From positions 1-7,468 of the forward strand of contig JAQTRM010000054.1 in the NCBI GenBank assembly GCA_028711825.1: a stretch of DNA of 7,468 nucleotides, written 5' to 3'. The stretch comes from Candidatus Omnitrophota bacterium. Lineage in GTDB: Bacteria > Omnitrophota > Gorgyraeia > Gygaellales > Profunditerraquicolaceae. The position numbers were made by a program, and so were the translations under genes. Shown piece by piece: positions 1-7,468 of the stretch (positions within the stretch are counted from its first letter, which is position 1; each line of letters starts with the position of its first letter). Below the pieces are notes generated by a model. It made no database searches, had not been told where the DNA came from, and saw nothing but the letters and a program-made list of their open reading frames with translations.

Positions 1-3000
1 TTTACTGGATAAATCCCGTTGAGGAAATGAGTTTGCCGTGGCTTGTTTTATTCGCGGTATCGCTTTTGATCGCGGTAAGCCAGACGGCGGTTTCACTGGT
101 GAACTGGCTTGCGATGATGCTCGTAAACCCCCAGAATCTTCCGCGCATGGATTTTTCGGAAGGCATCCCGGCGTATGCCCATACGCTGGTGGTGGTCCCC
201 TGCATGATTAGCGACGCGCGGACAGTGGATTTGCTTCTGGAAGATCTGGAGGTCCGTTATCTGGCGAATATCGACCAGAATACGGATTTCGCGCTGCTCA
301 CGGATTTTTGCGACGCCCCGCAAGAGACGATGCCCGAGGATGAAGCGCTTTTGAACCGGGTCAGGGAGAGGGTCGAACAGCTGAATCATAAATACCGCCT
401 GCAGAAAGATTATGTTTTCTGCCTTCTTCACCGGCCCCGCCGGTGGAATGACCGGGAAAAAATGTGGATGGGGTATGAGCGTAAGCGCGGCAAGCTCGGG
501 GATTTAAACGCCTTTCTCCGCGGAAAAGGCGAGGACCGGTTCAGCGTGGTGCTTGGCGACCCCCGGAGGCTTCAGGACGTAAAATACGTTATTACGCTGG
601 ACGCCGATACCCGGATGTCCCGCAACGCGGCGCGGGAACTCGTGGGGGTCATCGCGCACCCGCTTAACCGCGCACTCTATGACGATAAAAAACAACGCGT
701 TGTTTCCGGATACGGGATTCTCCAGCCCCGGGTCGAACCGAGCTATCCCGGGGAAAATCCTTCATTGTTCGTGAAGATCTTCGGAGGGGATACCGGGATC
801 GACCCTTATACCAAAGCGGTGTCCGATGTTTACCAGGATCTTTTTTTTGAAGGGTCTTTTATCGGCAAGGGGCTTTATGATGTGGATGCTTTTGAAACCT
901 CCATGGAAGGGCGTTTTGCGGAAAATTCCATATTGAGCCATGACCTCCTGGAGGGGTGTTACGCCCGTTCGGCCCTGGTGACGGATGTGCAGTTTTACGA
1001 GGGGTATCCCTCGGGGTATCTTAAGGATTCCAGCCGCAGGCACCGTTGGATCCGCGGGGACTGGCAGATCGCCCCCTGGCTGTTTTCTTCATTCCGCGGC
1101 CCGGGGGGAGTAAAAGTCAGGAATCCGATTTCTTTCCTGTCGCAATGGAAGATCGCGGATAATTTCAGGCGCAGCCTCGTTCCCCCGGCGACAGTTTTTT
1201 TATTGTTATCGGGATGGATGTTTTTCCAGCCTTCCTGGGTATGGTCGGCCTTCGTGATCGCCCTGATCGGTTTCCCGCTCGTCCCGATGTCCCTGGTGGA
1301 GGCGTTGAGAAAATCCGAGCATTTGACATTCCGGACCCATTTTAGCGCGGTGCTTTCCTCATTTAAAAAGAATATCCTTCGTTTTTTCTTTTCGTTTGTT
1401 TTCCTGCTTTACGAGGCGTTTTATTGTCTGGACGCGATCGTCAGGACCTTATGGAGGATGCTGGTGTCGCGGAGGCGCTTGCTGGAATGGAGGACTTTTC
1501 TCGAAATAGAGGATTTCCTGTCTAACCGCGTTTCGGGTTACTATAAGAGCATGCTCTCGGCGCCGCTTGCCGCCGTTTTGCTGCTGGTTTGTTTTCCGCT
1601 GCTGCTTGCGCATTTAGGCGTATTGGCCCCGGTTTTTTTGGGCCTCTGGATTATTTCTCCCGCGCTGGCTTACTGGATCAGCCAGCCCGCTCCCGCCCGG
1701 AAGATCCTGCTTTCTAAAGCGCAGAAGCTTTTCTTAAGGAAACTTGCCCGGAGGGAATGGGCGTTCTTTGAGAATTTTGTGACTGAAAAAAGCCACTGGC
1801 TGCCGCCGGATAATTTTCAGGAGGAGCCTGTGAGCATGCTGGCCCACCGGACTTCTCCCACGAATATCGGCCTTTTGCTGCTTGCGAACCTGACGGCCTA
1901 TGACTTTGGTTATCTTTCGATGGGGATGATGTTCCACCGCACGGAGAAGACCTTCGATACCCTGAACCTTATGGAAAAATTCAGGGGGCATTTTTACAAC
2001 TGGTATGATACGGAGACGCTGAAGCCCCTGGCGCCTCTTTATATATCCTCGGTAGACAGCGGAAACCTGGCCGGGCATCTCATTGTTCTGCGCGCGGGGC
2101 TGGCGGAGATGAACTCTCAAAAGATAATCTCGACGAAGATATTTGACGGGATTAGGGATACCCTGGAGATATTGTATCAAAGCGTAGCGGAGCTTGAGAA
2201 AGGCCAAAAAACCAATGTTGCCGTTTCCCTTAAGGGGATTTCCGAAAAGATCGGGCAATTTCAGCAAAAGAGCGGGTTCTCTCCCATACTTCTCTCGGAA
2301 GTTTATATGTTTTTACGCCAGCTTTCAACGGATATCTCAAAGGTTTTAACGGGCCTGGATCATAAACGTTATGAGCAGGGTAAAAAATGGGCGCGCGCGC
2401 TCGAGCGTCAGTGTTACGACTTTTTGGAAGATATGTCTTTTATCGCTCCCTGGATCCTGCTTGCCCCGGAAATGCCGGGGATGTGGGATGAGGGGGATGA
2501 GAAGCAGCAGGAGCGGCTCGTCCGGCTCCGGGAGGCCCTGCGTTATCTGGATGAGATCCCCGCGCTCGGTGAGGTAGCGAGGATCGAGCAGAAACTGGTC
2601 CCGCTTATCGAGGAGATTATGGGGGCGATGCGCGTTACGGATGAGGAGTCGAAAAGGGCCCTGGACTGGTTCTTAAAACTTCGCGACACGATCCGGGACG
2701 CCGGGACGCGGTCCGCCGAAAGGATCAAGGCGATCGATTACATCGTGCTGCGGTGCAATGAGATCTCCGCCATTGAATACGGATTTCTTTATGATAAGAC
2801 AACGCACCTTCTTTCTATCGGATACAATGTCGGCGAGCACAAGGTTGACCGGGGCTGCTATGACCTGTTGGCGTCGGAGGCGCGGTTTTGCAGTTTTGTC
2901 GCCATTGCCCAGGGCAAAATGCCCCAGGACCATTGGTTCAAGCTCGGCCGGATGATCGCCAAATGCGAAGGGGATCCCGTGCTGGTTTCCTGGGGCGGGT

Positions 3001-6000
3001 CGATGTTCGAATACCTGATGCCTCTTTTGGTAATGCCGGCTTACGCGGGGAGCCTGCTGGACCGGACTTACAAATCCGCGGTCAGCGGCCAGATCCGGTA
3101 CGCGGATAAGAACAACATCCCCTGGGGCATCTCGGAGTCCTGCTACAATAAGATCGATACGAATATGGTCTATCAATACCACTCCTTCGGAGTCCCGGAC
3201 ATGGGTTTTAAAAGGGGCCTTGCGGAGGACCTCGTGGTGGCTCCATACGCCTCGATGCTGGCGCTGATGGTGGAGCCGGAGAAGGCCTGCGAGAATCTTC
3301 AGCGTTTATCTGCGGAAGAAGGGGCGGGAGGGGTTTACGGGCTTTACGAAGCGATCGATTATACCCCCGCGCGCCTTGCCCCGGATGAAACCCGGGTAGT
3401 CGTGAAATCCTACATGGCGCATCATCAGGGGATGAGTTTATTATCCCTGGCTTACGTGTTGCTGGGCCGCCCGATGCAAAGGCGGTTTCTCGCCGAGCCG
3501 ATGTTTAAGTCGGCGGAGCTGCTTCTGCAGGAACGCGTTCCGGTCGCCGAGCCTTTCCTTTATGATTTCGAAGTAACCGGAATGCTCCGGAAATTCGGCG
3601 ATAAAGAAACTCTCCTAAGGGTGTTTACGACTCCCCGGACCCCGGTGCCCGAAGTCCACCTTTTATCTAACGGCCGCTACCATGTGATGGTTACCAACGC
3701 CGGAGGGGGTTACAGCAGATGGCAAAATCTCGCCGTGACGCGGTGGAGGGAGGACGCGGCCCTGGATAACGACGGGACATTTATTTACCTTCGGGATGTG
3801 GAGAGCGGCCAGTTCTGGTCGTCGGCTTATCAGCCTACGCAGAAAATCCCCAGGAATTATGAAGCCTTGTTCTCCCAGGCCTGGGCGGAGTTCAAGCGCC
3901 GGGATTACCAGATCGAGACGCATACCGAGATCGCGGTCTCCCCGGAGGACGACATCGAACTGCGCCGGGTGACGGTCACCAACCGTTCCCGCAGCAAGCG
4001 CATCATCGAGGTGACCAGCTACGCTGAAGTAGTTTTAAACGATCCGGTAAGCGATAAAGACCACCGGGCATTCAGTAATCTCTTTGTGCAGACCGAAATT
4101 ATCAAGTCCCATCAGGCGATCCTTTGCCGGCGCCGCCCGCGTTCGGATAAAGAAATCTTTCCCCAGATGCTGCATTTGATGGCGGTCCACGCCAACGCGG
4201 TGGTGGGCGCTTCATATGAAACGGACCGCGGTAATTTCATCGGACGCGGCCGCACCCTGGCATATCCGGCGGCGATGCAGGGGTCCGGACAACTTTCCGA
4301 CAGTGAGGGTTCGGTGCTGGATCCGATTGTTTCGATCCGCAGCCGCATTGAACTGGAACCGGATGAATCGGCGGTGATCGATTATGTGACCGGGATATGC
4401 GAGAGCCGGGAGTGCGCGCAGGCGCTCATGGAAAAATACCGGGACCGGAATCTTGCCGACCGTGTTTTTAACCTCGCCTGGACCCAGGGGCAGGTTGCTT
4501 TGCAGCAGATCAACGCCACGGAGGCATCCGCCCAGCTTTACGGCCGCCTGGCAAGCGCGATTTTATACGCCAGTTCCACCTGGCGCGCGGGCGCCAGCAT
4601 CCTGCGGCGAAATAACCGCGGCCAGCCCGATCTTTGGGGATACAGTATTTCGGGTGACCTGCCGATTGTCCTGGTGCGCATTGAGAACCAGGATAATCTC
4701 GACCTGGTAGTGCAGATGATGCAGGCGCATTCCTACTGGCAGATGAAAGGCCTGGCGGTCGATCTCTTGATCTGGAATGAGGATAGCTCTATCTATCGCG
4801 ACAGCCTGGGGGAAAGGATCAACGGGCTGATCGATGCCAATACCAAAAACAGGACGGGGCGTGACGGCGGGATTTTTTTAAGGCGCGCCGATCAGATGTC
4901 GGATGAGGACCGCATCCTGATGCAAACGGTCGCCCGGATCATTATCTCCGACCGCGGGGGGACGCTGGCGGAACAGCTGGAAGACATGACCCAGCCCAAG
5001 CCTAATTTGCTGCCGTTTGTTCCGTCCAGAAAAGAAGATTTCGAGGAAGAGCCTGAAAATTACCCCCGGCGTTCCGACCTTGTTTATTTTAACGGCGTGG
5101 GAGGGTTTACCGGGGACGGCCGGGAGTATGTAATTATGACCTCGGATTCCAAGGTTACCCCCGCCCCGTGGGTTAATGTGCTGGCCAACCAAAACTTCGG
5201 CACGGTGATCTCCGAAAGCGGGAGCGCTTATACCTGGAGCGAGAACGCGCATGAATTCCGTTTAACACCCTGGAAGAATGACGCCGTTTCGGATGCCTCG
5301 GGAGAGGCGCTTTATATCCGCGATGAAGAGAGCGGGAGGTTCTGGTCCCCGACCCCGCTTCCGGCGCAAGGCAGGACCGGTTATACCTCGCGCCACGGGT
5401 TCGGCTACAGCGTTTTTGAACATACCGAAAACGGGATCGTTTCCGAATTGACGGTTTTTGTTTCCCTGGAGGATCAGGTTAAATTTTCGGTCTTGAAAAT
5501 CAGGAATATCTCCGGCCGGCGCAGGCATATTTCCGCGACGGATTATTGCGAGCTGGTGATGGGCACCTTCCGGGACAAATACCATATGCATATTCTGACC
5601 GAGGTCGATCCCAAAAGCGGCGCGCTTCTTGCCCGCAATCCCTATAACAAAGAATTTCCGGACCGGGCGGTTTTTCTGGATGTCAGCGAACCGGTGAGAT
5701 TTGTGACCGGGGACCGCGTTGAATTCATCGGCAGGAGCGGGACGATGGCCTCGCCTTTGGCGATGCGCATGGACAGGCTTTCCGGGAAAGTGGGCGCGGG
5801 GATCGATCCCTGCGTCGCCGCGCAGGTTAAATTCGAGCTGGACGACGGCCAGGAAAAAGAGGTAGTTTTTACTTTCGGTTCCGGCAGGTCGGCGGATGAA
5901 GCGCGGGATCTTGTCCGGCGTTTCGGGGGGGCCGAGGCGGCGCGGCATGAACTTGAAAAAGTCTGGGAATACTGGAAACGCATCCTGGGCGTGGTGTACG

Positions 6001-7468
6001 CGGAAACCCCGGACGCCTCGATTAATTTTCTCGTTAACGGCTGGCTGGAATACCAGGTGATCAGCTGCCGGCTTATGGGGCGCAGCGGTTTCTATCAATC
6101 CGGCGGGGCATTCGGATTCCGGGACCAGCTTCAGGATGTGATGGCGCTGGTTCATTCAAAACCCGAGATGGCCCGGGAGCAGTTATTGAAATTCGCCGCG
6201 CACCAGTTCGTGGAGGGGGACGTGCAGCACTGGTGGCATCCTCCTTTTGGGCGCGGGATCCGCAGCCGCTGTTCGGATGATTATTTATGGCTGCCTTTTG
6301 TAACCTGTCTATATGTCGAAAAGATCGGGGATACGGGGATCCTTGATGAAAAGGTAAGTTTCCTTGAAGGGCCTCCGCTTAAGCCGGAAGAAGAATCTTA
6401 TTATGATACCTCAAGGGTCTCCGCCGGCGCCGGGACGCTTTACGACCATTGCGTTTTAAGCGTAAAAAGAGGCCTGAATTTCGGCGTTCACGGCCTTCCC
6501 TTAATGGGGGGCGGGGACTGGAATGACGGGATGAATCTCGTCGGGCGCGAAGGAAAAGGGGAAAGCGTCTGGCTGGCGTTTTTTCTTTTCGATGTCTTAA
6601 AGTCGATGGCGGCTTTGGCGGCGCGGCGCATGGATAAGGCTTTCGCGGATCTCTGCCTGGCGGAAGCGGAGAAGCTCGCCCGGAATATCGAAGAGCACGC
6701 CTGGGACGGCCGGTGGTACCGCCGGGCGTATTTCGACAACGGAGAACCTCTGGGTTCTTCCTCAAACAGCGAGTGCCGCATCGATTCGATCCCGCAATCC
6801 TGGGCGGTTATTTCAGGCGCGGCAAGCCAGGAAAGGGCGCGCATCGCCATGGAAGAGGTGGACCGGCAGCTTGTCGACAGGAAACACGCTATTGTGAAAT
6901 TATTCGATCCGCCTTTTGATAAGGGCCTCTCTAATCCGGGATATGTTAAGGGCTATCTCCCCGGGGTGAGGGAGAATGGCGGGCAGTATACGCACGCGGC
7001 GGTTTGGGCGGCGATCGCGTTTGCGGTATTAAAGGATAAAGAGCGGGCCTGGGAGCTGTTTAATATGATCAACCCGGTGTATCATTCCGATACCGCGGAT
7101 AAGTGCGCCGTTTATAAGGTGGAGCCGTTTGTAATGGCCGCGGATGTTTATGCTTCTCCCGGCCTGGCCGGGCGCGGGGGATGGACCTGGTATACCGGGT
7201 CGGCCTCCTGGATGTATCAGCTTATCGTAAAATACCTGCTGGGTATCCGGCTGGAAGTGGATAAGATTTATTTTCAGCCCTGCCTTCCCGAGGGCTGGTC
7301 CTCCTGGAAAATGCACTACCGGTACAGAGAGACCTTTTACCATATTAATTTTACGTCTCCGGGGACAGGCGGCCGCGTAATCTCTGTCGAAGTGGATGGC
7401 GCGGCGCAGGAGGAGATGACGGTGCGGCTGGTTGATGACCGGATAGATCATTCGGTGGAGGTGAAGAT
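1..7468 (+). CDS. ndvB: Cyclic beta-1,2-glucan synthase (NdvB/ChvB/Cgs family), partial at both ends
   Basis: One uninterrupted frame (complete codons 3-7466, 2,488 residues) fills the window, with neither start nor stop. The protein is an inner-membrane multi-enzyme that polymerises glucose from UDP-glucose into beta-1,2-glucan, adjusts chain length and closes the ring. Seen in order: a hydrophobic helix, a GT84 domain (DAD 200-202, SHDLLEG 312-318, RRHRWIRGDW 345-354), a membrane block, HRTSPTNIGL (615-624), SSVDSGNLAG (682-691), a glycoamylase-like domain (GGSMFEYLMP from 998, WGISES 1041-1046, MAHHQGMS 1139-1146), and two GH94-type modules, the second with GGGDWNDGMN around 2175. This order is diagnostic of NdvB. 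Characterised rhizobial members are about 2,800 residues, so a few hundred N-terminal residues should lie upstream. The C-terminal LVDD segment resembles the usual family end, so few residues are missing there. Symbol is by family; no neighbouring gene is visible and regulation cannot be judged. Family assignment is very secure; the exact glucan product is inferred. Confidence 0.97.
39..101 (+). other. Last N-terminal transmembrane helix before the glycosyltransferase domain
   Basis: Residues ~13-33 are almost wholly hydrophobic (begins WLVLFAVSLLIAV), followed by a short polar stretch leading into the GT domain. In NdvB proteins several membrane helices precede the GT84 domain; this should be the last of that set, the others lying upstream of the window. 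Helix limits are estimated by eye. Confidence 0.75.
174..1118 (+). other. GT84 glycosyltransferase domain (beta-1,2-glucan polymerisation)
   Basis: Residues ~58-372 form the catalytic domain that transfers glucose from UDP-glucose to the growing beta-1,2-glucan on the cytoplasmic side. It opens with the strand TLVVVPCM (61-68) typical of GT-A folds. TLDADT (198-203) holds the DxD pair D200/D202, expected to bind the metal and UDP. FEGSFIGKGLYDVDAF (282-297) matches the conserved acceptor region of the family. SHDLLEG (312-318) carries D314, the likely catalytic base, equivalent to the TED motif of cellulose synthase-type enzymes. RRHRWIRGDWQ (345-355) is the (Q/R)xxRW motif, here R345 and R348-W349. 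All expected motifs are present, so the domain should be active. Roles of individual residues are by family analogy. Confidence 0.93.
1179..1679 (+). other. Membrane-spanning block between the GT84 and cyclisation domains
   Basis: Residues ~393-559 hold about four or five hydrophobic segments: ~393-408, ~412-432, ~461-484 (very Phe-rich, starting FFFSFVFLLYEAF), ~520-541 and ~542-559. Between the third and fourth lies a basic, polar stretch with LLEWRTF (493-499), matching the LLEW motif found at this place in NdvB proteins. In the family these helices form the pore through which the nascent glucan passes from the cytoplasmic GT domain to the other domains. Number and limits of helices are estimated by eye. 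Confidence 0.82.
1819..1838 (+). promoter_or_regulatory. Internal Shine-Dalgarno-like site with in-frame GTG/ATG (speculative)
   Basis: AGGAGG at 1819-1824 is followed by an in-frame GTG at 1830 (5-base gap) and an in-frame ATG at 1836 (11-base gap). Starting here would give a protein lacking the GT84 and membrane domains but holding the cyclisation and GH94 domains. The bases also simply encode Gln-Glu-Glu within the gene, so chance is the leading explanation. Confidence 0.15.
1833..2747 (+). other. Conserved NdvB linker motifs and helical region ahead of the cyclisation domain
   Basis: Residues ~611-915. The first part carries strongly conserved family signatures: HRTSPTNIGL (615-624), FYNWYDT (664-670) and SSVDSGNLAG (682-691). 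These occur directly ahead of the glycoamylase-like domain in all NdvB-type proteins and probably form part of the same helical fold. The second part (~700-915) is highly charged and appears mostly alpha-helical, rich in Glu, Lys, Arg and Leu, with no catalytic motif that I can recognise. The family has a similar but poorly conserved helical stretch here. Function beyond scaffold or domain connection is not evident. Confidence 0.75.
2760..3482 (+). other. Glycoamylase-like cyclisation domain (PF10091 type, GH189-like)
   Basis: Residues ~920-1160. It matches the glycoamylase-like domain of NdvB proteins: LSIGYNV (937-943), YDLLASEAR (953-961), WGGSMFEYLMP (997-1007), IPWGISES (1039-1046), VVAPYAS and the MAHHQGMS signature (1139-1146). 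Work on CGS proteins showed this region to be the ring-closing transglycosylase, now classed as GH189. Conserved acidic residues that could be catalytic are E1003, E1045 and E1116 (in LYEAIDY); I cannot say from sequence alone which act. The family usually has GVPGLGLKRGL where this protein reads GVPDMGFKRGL, a mild variant. The domain looks complete. Confidence 0.88.
3648..4997 (+). other. First GH94-type (former GT36) module, probably non-catalytic
   Basis: Residues ~1216-1665. It opens with PEVHLLSNGRY (1216-1226) and NAGGGYSRW (1232-1240), the start of the beta-sandwich typical of GH94 proteins, with FIYLRDVESGQFWS following. The sandwich is followed by a helical part with QPDLWGYSISGDLPI (1541-1555), a hallmark of this place in NdvB. 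No GDWND catalytic motif is present; the only similar string is LLIWNED (1588-1594), which lacks it. In NdvB proteins this repeat is regarded as a structural or glucan-binding partner of the C-terminal phosphorylase. The loss of activity is inferred from the missing motif. Confidence 0.85.
4568..4597 (+). repeat. Three-arm inverted repeat inside the coding region
   Basis: CGCCAG (4568-4573), CTGGCGC (4580-4586) and GCGCCAG (4591-4597) are mutually complementary in neighbouring pairs. The middle arm can pair with the left arm (6 bp, 6-base loop) or the right arm (7 bp, 4-base loop), but not both. No T-run follows, so it is not an intrinsic terminator. It lies in codons for the helical part of the first GH94-type module. 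Sequence match is certain; any function is doubtful. Confidence 0.4.
5076..7298 (+). other. Second GH94 module: beta-1,2-glucooligosaccharide phosphorylase domain
   Basis: Residues ~1692-2432. A beta-sandwich starts at YFNGVGGF (1695-1702) and ends near VVFTFG (~1954-1959); a helical linker leads to an (alpha/alpha)6 barrel (~2007-2430). Barrel motifs: FGFRDQLQD (2037-2045, sugar binding), QHWWHPP (2075-2081), GGGDWNDGMN with D2175 as the expected general acid (equivalent to the Asp of the WND motif in cellobiose phosphorylase), GGQYTHAAVW with Q2328 and H2331, and WYTGSASW (2396-2403), the last two expected to bind phosphate. In Brucella Cgs this domain phosphorolyses beta-1,2-glucan chains and controls ring size. 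All motifs are intact, so an active domain is expected. Residue roles are by analogy. Confidence 0.92.

Noticed and set aside
841..848. Run of eight T as a terminator tail or frameshift site
   Set aside because: No GC-rich hairpin precedes it and the reading frame continues through it with GT84 motifs on both sides (TLDADT before, SHDLLEG after), so it is plain Leu-Phe-Phe coding sequence.
1734..2267. 177-codon open frame on the - strand
   Set aside because: Again codon-aligned antisense to the sense gene, which shows clear family motifs (HRTSPTNIGL, SSVDSGNLAG) over the same bases.
2371..2577. Short + strand open frame in another phase
   Set aside because: Arg/Ser-rich low-complexity translation overlapping the main frame; typical out-of-frame product of GC-rich coding DNA.
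2673..3182. 169-codon open frame on the - strand
   Set aside because: Antisense shadow of the cyclisation domain; the sense frame carries GGSMFEYLMP and WGISES here.
4453..4710. Short + strand open frame in another phase
   Set aside because: Overlaps the first GH94-type module, whose sense frame has conserved motifs; no ribosome binding site or domain supports it.
5262..6155. 297-codon open frame on the - strand
   Set aside because: It is codon-aligned antisense to the GH94 module and exists only because the sense gene uses no TTA, CTA or TCA codons there (bounded by TTA at 5262 and TCA at 6156). Its translation has no recognisable domain.
6424..6433. Perfect 10-base palindrome CCGGCGCCGG
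   Set aside because: Encodes part of Ser-Ala-Gly-Ala in the GH94 barrel; a single short GC palindrome in GC-rich coding DNA needs no special explanation.

Overview
The whole 7,468-base window is the inside of one very large gene on the + strand. Reading from base 3, a single frame runs through 2,488 codons to base 7466 with no stop. It is open at both ends: the true start lies upstream and the stop downstream. I read the frame through by eye and saw no frameshift. Residue numbers below count from the codon at base 3, so residue = codon start / 3.

The product is a cyclic beta-1,2-glucan synthase of the NdvB/ChvB/Cgs family. In order it shows: (1) the end of an N-terminal membrane region (residues ~13-33); (2) a family-84 inverting glycosyltransferase domain (~58-372) with DAD, HD and RxxRW motifs; (3) a membrane block (~393-559); (4) a conserved linker and helical region (~611-915); (5) the glycoamylase-like cyclisation domain (~920-1160, ending near the MAHHQGMS signature); (6) a first GH94-type module that appears catalytically dead (~1216-1665); (7) a second, complete GH94 phosphorylase module (~1692-2432) with the GGGDWNDGMN catalytic motif; (8) a short C-terminal beta region. 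The last codons resemble the usual C-terminus of the family, so probably only a few residues are missing there. Several hundred residues, mostly membrane helices, should be missing at the N-terminus.

The parts work as one enzyme at the inner membrane. The GT84 domain uses UDP-glucose to build a linear beta-1,2-glucan. The GH94 domain trims the chain by phosphorolysis and so sets its length. The cyclisation domain closes the ring by transglycosylation. Cyclic beta-1,2-glucans are periplasmic osmoregulatory glycans and, in some bacteria, host-interaction factors.

The protein implies a bacterium, most likely with a Gram-negative type envelope. Base composition is moderately GC-rich by eye, with mixed use of GC- and AT-ending codons. 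The motif variants do not look like a close copy of the Rhizobium/Brucella proteins, so a non-alphaproteobacterial or uncultured lineage is plausible, but the taxon cannot be fixed from this window. There are no RNA genes, mobile elements, CRISPR arrays, intergenic regions or credible promoters or terminators. I found no evidence for an undescribed system. The secondary observations are modest: an internal Shine-Dalgarno-like site, a three-arm inverted repeat, and an apparently dead GH94 repeat.
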